64,000 nt of DNA from Malachius bipustulatus (lineage: Eukaryota > Arthropoda > Insecta > Coleoptera > Melyridae): positions 18,972,001 through 19,036,000 of the forward strand of contig OU342631.1 in NCBI GenBank assembly GCA_910589415.1, in the 5' to 3' direction. How positions within the stretch are numbered: the first letter of the stretch is position 1; each line of letters begins with the position of its first letter. The notes under the pieces were generated by a model, which saw only the letters and a program-made list of their open reading frames with translations, searched no databases and had not been told where the DNA came from. Positions 57,260 through 64,000 of this stretch are shown piece after piece. The translations under genes and the position numbers were made by a program.

Positions 57260-57832
57260 CAGGATGCTAATTATACCCAATAATAAATTTTCCCAGATTG
57301 TTACAAACCACCTATAGGTACCTACGACGATTTTCTAAATTCTAATTGTTCCGCAACTCAGCTGGGCGGATTCAGAAAAACTGTTGCGCTTGATCTAAAG
57401 CAAAAAGAAACAGAAGGCAAGAATCCAAATTACTGCAAATAGAAGAGTCGCGAACGTACTCGAAAGACGAGATGAGCGGTGAAGTCACACACGACATCAA
57501 AAATGGGAATTCGAGAAATTTTCCGAATAATTGTAAAATCCGTTTCAAGTGCAGTTGCAGTTGAATGAAAGAGTCCTGCTGAAAAAAACTTACGGCATTA
57601 GTAATTTAAAAAACAATTTTTTTAATCAATTCTCCCGAGTTTCTTGATAACAATGCTAAAAACGGCACTTTGAAATTTCTGGAGTCGCATTTTTAGCGCA
57701 TTGGTTTTCAAAAAATATTGTGGTCACTTGAAAGAATCCAATTTTCTTCCAAGGAGGCTAAATGGATATGCGTTCATATACAGAAATTTTCCTGATGAAG
57801 AAAGTTTCGACATGTAATAATTTGACACTCTG
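57260..57832. mobile_element. diverged MITE, 573 bp, CAGGATG/CAGAGTG ends, TA target
   Basis: The left end CAGGATGCTAATTATAC and inverted right end CAGAGTGTCAAATTATTAC are alike. TA flanks both ends (57258-57259 and 57833-57834). There is no transposase. The match is short, so this is an older or chance example of the same family type as 42266-42757. Confidence 0.45.
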
Positions 57833-57834
57833 TA

Positions 57835-59040
57835 TACTAACCTGCTTCAATTAAACCTTAGCGATTCAAGACACAACCCGATCTCTTTCCGCGATCAAAC
57901 AATCGCGAACTCGTCGAGCATTCCAGCTTATGATGAACTATACCATGATGTGGCGCTGGTGCAAGTTTCATTTTAAAGGATCAGGGAACATATCGCTAAC
58001 GTTATATTTAGCTCAACATTGTATGTACCTATCAAGTTAACACATGCTAACTGCTATCTCATTACATAATGTTTCATAAACGTATAATATTATTACAGCT
58101 GATGTAGTACATAAAACGCGAAGCCTCTGACCCGGCTCTCGACGAGAGATACTCCTGCATCCAGCACTATCTACCCGAAGTGATCTGTTCTGCAATAAAA
58201 TGAATACACAAATACCTTATAAGGTATGTCCATACGTTCAGCAATCCCGCATAAAAGATTTCAAAACGTCGTGTAGGTGTGCCCAGACTCTCTTATACCA
58301 AATATGGCAGGACGGGTTGGAACCAGCTCGCTCATTTAATCGCTATATTCAAGGTGCAACTGCTGTTATTATTTTCATTTCATACTTTCTGATGGGACAC
58401 GAGTACACCGAGATTAGCTGCCAGGCTGCAAGGATCAAACTTTTTTTTCCTCGCTTTTTTCCTAAGATACATTCGATGCGAGAGACGTGACGTAAGTATA
58501 TTCCTCTCAAGAAAAAATCAACAAAGGATGCGACATCAGAGGGGGAATAAAAGAAAGTGATTATATCTCACATGCACAAGTTCGCTTACGTAATAATGGA
58601 ACTCCTCAGCCCCATGCACCCCCCGGCTAATTGCGATTGGTTGCGTTATATTATATTGTCCGTACGTTATAGTTCTGCACACGTATGGATTATAGATACA
58701 TCATACATATAAATTGGGTTTCAACAGGGTCCTTGTTAATCGGTTTATTTATGCGGTCCCATGACAATGTAACCTAATAGGGATATGAATCAATATCCTG
58801 TGTAGCATGGTCTCGGTAAGTGATAAACGATTATTATTGGCTATACATATAGGACTTTATTTGCTTTTGAAATAGAGATTTTTAGAGAATTACCTACATA
58901 CAATAGACCTATAATGAAAAATGCGTATGAAACAACTCACCTGTGAATTTTCTTCCCAAATTTATTCAACCTTTTATGAGGTACAGAAATATTAGAGTTA
59001 ACCACAAGATAATAATTGACAGGAGATTTTAAATTAAGTT
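57835..59040. other. intron-like DNA
   Basis: No gene is recognised. A 96-codon plus-strand frame at 58200-58490 has no known domain. Confidence 0.3.
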
Positions 59041-60165
59041 GATATTATTAAACACAAATTCAACCCTCATTCCCTAAAAACAGTAACTGCCAGTTGTAGA
59101 GAATTGATTAACCAATCATTTTTCATAAACTGAATACCAAGATCTAAAATGTAATGATGCATAAGTCAGGAGGAGAGTACAATTTTTAGGATCAACCCCA
59201 GGTTCAGATTTTCTTCAAACGAATGCAAAATCAACCCTCACCGATAACAAAATCAACTACAAAATATTGACTAAGTTTATCATTTTTGTAAGTGTGGAAG
59301 GAAGAGAATATTTTATTGACAGAGTCGCCAGAGATAAAAAAGTTTGTTTTCTCCGAGTGGAAGGAAGTGCAAAACATGTTACAAGCTTTTAAAAGGGTCA
59401 TAATGCAATTTAGATTTTGGTGTCGAGGTTCTCCCTCAAAATCAACTCTCGTCTCAACCAATCGTCAGTCATCAAAATACTGCTCTCCTCTAAGTGACAA
59501 AAATCCATAAAAAAAATTATTGTAGGTACATGAATGGATGTGGAATTCTACGTCAAAATCAACCCTAATCTCGATCACAATCAACCACGCTAACTATAAA
59601 AAGGTTTACTGAGTTATTAATACACCAAATCAGACAATGGGAAAGCAACCCTTTGTTTGGGGTTGAAATCATTCAAAACCTGATATCCATCATAATTTAA
59701 CAATCAGTCATGAAAATGTTGATCGATCTGTTCTTTGACTATTAAATAAGTCAGAGGATCTGTTAGTTCCAGTTCCCTAGTTCCCTGAATCAGATAAGTT
59801 ACCGAAGCAAAATTTGGACTAAAGTTGAAATACTCCAGCAAAAACATCCATTGCCATGATCACAATCATAACCGCCATCAGCAATCAAAACGTTGATTTA
59901 TTTGTTAGGTCAGGTATTATAGTTCCCCAAATCAGAGAACGGGAAAATTTACTGCAAAAATTTTGACTGCGGGAATGAAATTCTCCATTAAAATCATTTC
60001 TCGTCGTGATCATAATCAACCGTCAGTCATCAAAATAATTATATTTTTTTTAGTTCCGTCCGAGGTTCCATCAGTTCCACGGATCAGATCACGCAGTAAA
60101 GCAAAAATTTTGAGTGAAGTTGAATTTCTCCATCAAAATCATCTCTCGTCTTGTGTTTCTAATTA
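59041..60165. repeat. degenerate tandem array, period about 145 bp
   Basis: The phrase TCCATCAAAATCATCTCTCG or variants occurs at about 59434, 59550, 59670 (weak), 59835, 59982 and 60128. It is usually followed by GTGATCACAATCAACC and GTCAGTCATCAAAAT. Between copies is a second shared phrase around AGTTCCACGGATCAGA...AAAATTTTGACT. The spacing is close to 145 bp or a multiple. Divergence is high. Confidence 0.6.
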
Positions 60166-61600
60166 TTTTACCGAAAAATATTGTTTGGTAAATTAGTTTG
60201 ACATTTCTGGACACCACCAATACCAAACGCGTTGTCCATCGCCAAAGAGAAAGGTGAAGCTTTTATTTTACAGAAAGGCGATGTTTCATTGAAAAGTGTC
60301 TGGGAAGCCCATGACAAAGTTTTGTGGCGTACCTACTGAAGTGACGAAGATTTTTGAGAATCTTATCATTGTGAAATTATAGAATGTCTATTAGAGCGCA
60401 CGTGCTCTGTTATGGTTTCCATTTTTTACAGCTTTCAATTTCTTTTTTTTTTGCTTTTAGACATTTTTAACCTAAAACTTGACATATCTATAGAAACAAA
60501 AAAAAACACAATTTTTCTAAAGTAGAATTAGTAGAATTATTCATTTCGCATTTTTACCCAAAATTCTAGTATTTTTTTGTTATAGGTAAATAGATTAATA
60601 AAAAACCAGCCAAAATTTCAATTTAGGTGGGGGAGGGGGAATATCTTATATCTTTAAACCAGATTTTCATACGAAATTAAAAAAACCCTATTTCTTTAAA
60701 ACCATTTTTCCTAACTTTCTTGGGCACCACCCTGGGGCACCAGTGAACGCTTTGAAAACATGATGATGAAATTTTATTGAATTTTTTTTTTAAATTGCCA
60801 AAAATCAAAGTCGTTTCCATTCAAAGAAACCAGAAACCGGACGTTTCATTGGGATTCAAAAATACACATTTTCTCTTCAACCAAATCACATTTTCTTTCC
60901 TTTTTTAATTACTTGACGTTATTTATTTAAAGCTTGAAATTTCAGTTGGGAGGCCAAAAAATAATTATTTCGGGGGGAGGGGGGTCTCTCTAAGTCTTTT
61001 TTTGGCACGAAAATTATGGAATTGTTTGTTTTTCTTTTAGCAGAAGTTAAAGATCTCAAGGGATCATGAACCCCAAAAATAAACATTTTTGGGGTAAAAC
61101 TTAGGGTACTTTTTTTCAGAAGATTGTCAACTTTCCTGGTAACAAAAAGAACTTTCTCGACCACCATACAAATACAATTTGGCACCTACACAATTCTTTA
61201 GAGCAGATATCCAGTTTTGCACTTTTGGCATGACAAAAAAGCATGTTTTCGAATGTAAGAATTAAAATTATCTGTTTTTTGCATTGATACAACCAGGTAA
61301 TTGGTTGTATCAAAAAATCTGGATCGAGATAGGTGGGTAGGGCATTTTTCCTCTAAATCAATCAAGATACGTCCAAGAGCAAAATTTACTACAGAGCAAA
61401 ATTTACTACACGGTTATTTTAATATTCAAGGATTTCAAAGACAATGAAATTCGTCCTGGTCCTCTAAATCAGTTACCTATTACATAAATTACATTCAACA
61501 AATTATTAATGGATGTACCTACATACGTACGTAGGTAATACCTACAGAAACAGATACCGAAAGGCAATTTTTCACGATCAAAGACAATTTAGCGAAAGAA
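60166..61600. other. intron-like AT-rich DNA
   Basis: Many homopolymer runs but no supported gene. A short perfect inverted pair, AACCAGGTAATTGGTT, lies near 61291-61306. Confidence 0.35.
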
Positions 61601-61860
61601 TTCAGGTACTGGTAATACCGCTTGCTACCCGGTCGCGCAACCGGTTATAAAACTGCATTTCGGCTCGCGTTTTTTGTTCACTCGCGGCAGGTCGATGATG
61701 GTGTTCCGAATTAACCCGCCCGAATGCAGTCGAAACGGCAATACCAATCGTTCCGTTTTAAATAAAAATAAAAGAACGCCGAATACCTGAACCGCGACTC
61801 GGGATTAACGTTATTACGTCACGTCACGGTGATTTAGTCACCTAATCCGGGCAGTTATCA
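61601..61860 (+). promoter_or_regulatory. GC-richer patch with a TATA-like and initiator-like pair (weak)
   Basis: TATAAAA at 61646-61652 is followed by TTCACTC, with the initiator A at about 61680. A CpG-rich sequence surrounds them, and GTCACGTCACGGTGA lies near 61819. The TATA-to-initiator spacing is a few bases longer than usual. No coding exon is identified downstream, so a regulatory element without a start site is as likely. Confidence 0.2.
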
Positions 61861-63287
61861 TCAACATCGAAACCCTGGAATTACACACACAATTAGAGAC
61901 TCCTTATTATTCTTGAGGATCTGGACAGGTTTTTTTATGGACATGCCGTGATTCGGTAAGGCGAGAATAACGGTGACTGCAGTTTCAAATCACACAATCC
62001 CATCTCTAGTCCGCGATTTTATGTCTACCTGAAACTCTGTTATAGTGCTAGTGCTGGTGCTGGTGCTTGATGCCGGTGCTCTGGTGCTTTGAAATTCGCC
62101 AGTATAAATAAAATAAAATGTTTTATTGAAAGCCTTTATAAAATAGTGATCTGGTTTTAGCCCATAAACTGATTTCAAAGACCGGTAGAATACTTGGAGT
62201 ACTTTGTTTCAATTCTTGTACCTGCTGCATAATAATTTATAAAATACTACTTACATGCAGAACTGCAGAACATACATGATGTTATTGGAAATACTAACAA
62301 GCAGAGCGCTTACCTACATCAATGTCTTGGTCTCTTGCTATACAATACCTATTCTAATATGGAGGATGATGTGGAGGAACCAAACCCATCACTCAAGTAT
62401 CAAAAAATGATTCTCAAAATTCTAGTGACACAAAAGATCTAAATTGCTTGATAATATACCTAGTTAATAAAATTAATAAATGAAAAACAACATTCCCTCT
62501 TCCCCATCAAACAAAACATTCCAGAGCGCCCATGGTTGGTAAATGTAAACACATAACTATAACCTTGCAGGTTTTCATTCATCAATTCCATGAATGGGAG
62601 AAAAAGTAGACGTTTGTTTTGATTATCTTCACCATGGAAGTGAGATGCGATTAATTCAGACCAACGTTTATTAAAAACACGAGTTTGCGAAACGCTGTCT
62701 AAACATGTTTATGTACTTTTTGATAAAATATTTACATAGGCGTACAAGGTTCTCGTTTCCCGACTAAATGAAATCATTTTCTCACGCCTTACACGCTCTT
62801 ATATGAACTGAGACAGGTAAAAAATCCGAGGCGCTAAACACTTCTTACAATGAAGATTTATGACGGCATGTTGTGTAAAAAGGGAGATGTTAATACGAGG
62901 GACACCCAAAAACGTCAAACGAACTGTTCTACTCTTAAAATGTAAATTTGACGCAATAATGACACCTGTTTTAATCACCAGTTTAAAAAATTTGGCACAA
63001 GCTTATTTTTAGATGTTTGGTATTAATAGCCTGCTCGATCAAATTTGGTCTCCCTAATGTTTTTTTTTTTTTTCAAAAGATTTTATTCTTTACTTCCCAC
63101 TGGTTTTTTGAACACTGAATGTTATGAAATTCGACATGCGTGCATACCTACTTTTGAATCCGGAACATCTTTTTTCAATATTTCGTGCAGAAGAGGTACT
63201 TTGAACTATACACAGAAAACAAAAAGAATGATCCTGTCAAGGCATGCTTGATTTATTAGACATGAAAATATGGTAAAATTTCTTATC
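61861..63287. other. intron-like DNA with a short GGTGCT microsatellite
   Basis: An imperfect GCTGGT/GGTGCT hexamer repeat lies at about 62044-62090. The minus-strand frame at 61990-62178 that crosses it has a Ser/Thr run as a consequence. Nothing else is recognised. Confidence 0.4.
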
Positions 63288-63289
63288 TA

Positions 63290-63812
63290 CAGGGTGTTAA
63301 GAAAATGACGGATAAACTCTTCAGTACATTGTAGGGGACACTCAGTAAAGTACGGGAAAAATAATTTTAAAAAATCCAGCGCTACATTTTAAAAGATATA
63401 AGCAAAATATTGAACAATAAATTTGGCAACGTTTAACACGATAACAGTTGGTATTTGGTAATTTCGTCTAATTTCTAACAATGTATGTAGTCAAGGTATC
63501 AAAACCGTTGTTGCCAAATGGTTTTTTTTTTCAGCATCTTAGAAAAGAAAAAAATTCTTATTAAAATTTCCAAGCCAGTAATACATCTTAAGCAATTTTT
63601 TTAATTGATAACGATTTAAGTACCCTTTTTATATCTGTAAAATCATTTATTTTTTGCAAATACCGAAAAACAAAGATAGTAAAATGTTAACTTTGGCATT
63701 TTTTATCTCACCAAATTGAAGACCAGAATTTTTTAAATTATTTTTCCCGTACTCTACTGAGTGTCCCCTACAATGTACTGAAGAGTTTATCCGTCATTTT
63801 CTTAACACCCTG
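63290..63812. mobile_element. MITE, 523 bp, about 88 bp terminal inverted repeats, TA target
   Basis: The two ends match over about 88 bp with only two or three differences, starting CAGGGTGTTAAGAAAATGAC and continuing through TACATTGTAGGGGACACTCA. TA flanks both ends (63288-63289 and 63813-63814). The interior of about 350 bp has no open frame. The ends and TA target suggest a Tc1/mariner-type non-autonomous element. It is the best-preserved of the CAGGGTG elements in the window. Confidence 0.85.
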
Positions 63813-64000
63813 TATAATCAAGCAGGCCTTGACCCCTTAACGGTAAAATTTCAACTCTTTTTTTTTGTCATTTTGCACCTATAACGCTTATCCTGGGACA
63901 CACTGTAGGTATATTGTGATGAGTTTCTTAGTACTTATCTACAGACTACAGACGAACTTCCAATAGATTGACTTTTCTGATTGATTAAAATCATAAAAAT

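Overview
The window is AT-rich nuclear DNA from an animal, almost certainly an insect. The evidence is a spliced glypican exon of the Dally type, arthropod-style repeats, short inverted-repeat DNA elements with CAGGGTG ends, and a Ty3/Gypsy retrotransposon whose leader carries a roughly 60 bp intron-like segment. I cannot name the order or species. Nothing resembles a bacterial operon. Long ATG-to-stop frames outside the retrotransposon are mostly chance frames or translations of tandem repeats.

The only host protein-coding sequence I can support is one exon of about 165 bp on the minus strand at 32882-33046. It encodes the start of the cysteine-rich domain of a glypican (heparan sulfate proteoglycan core protein, most like Dally). 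I see no second exon of this gene, so the rest of the window is best read as its flanking introns, about 32.9 kb on the 3' side (lower coordinates) and about 31 kb on the 5' side (higher coordinates). Some outer sequence may instead be intergenic.

Layout. 1-3.6 kb: plain AT-rich DNA with a tRNA-like SINE head (241-415), a nested hairpin (1472-1630) and a GC-rich patch with a strong splice donor (1780-2160). 3.70-5.11 kb: an 80 bp A-tract satellite with a four-monomer higher-order order. 7.5-10.9 kb: an array of a 12 bp word (TCATTTGCGGTC) that switches strand near 8.4 kb and ends in a 0.65-0.7 kb tandem duplication. 16.3-16.9 kb: degenerate tandem repeats. 19,214-31,019: a complete 11.8 kb Ty3/Gypsy LTR retrotransposon on the plus strand, antisense to the glypican gene. 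It has two 1717 bp LTRs with no difference I could see, a CGTT target duplication, a primer-binding site, gag, pol reached by a -1 frameshift at A AAA AAC, two tandem arrays in its 3' noncoding part, and a polypurine tract. It sits in an older degenerate repeat, with a 743 bp fold-back element just beyond it. 33.25-34.01 kb: an inverted-repeat element close to the glypican exon. 34-64 kb: intron-like DNA with several short inverted-repeat elements (42.3, 45.4, 57.3 and 63.3 kb), a roughly 145 bp degenerate tandem array (59.0-60.2 kb) and a few GC-richer patches.

The retrotransposon genes work together: Gag forms the particle and binds RNA through its zinc knuckles, and Pol (protease, reverse transcriptase, RNase H, integrase) copies and inserts the element. 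The inverted-repeat elements carry no transposase and would depend on enzymes encoded elsewhere.
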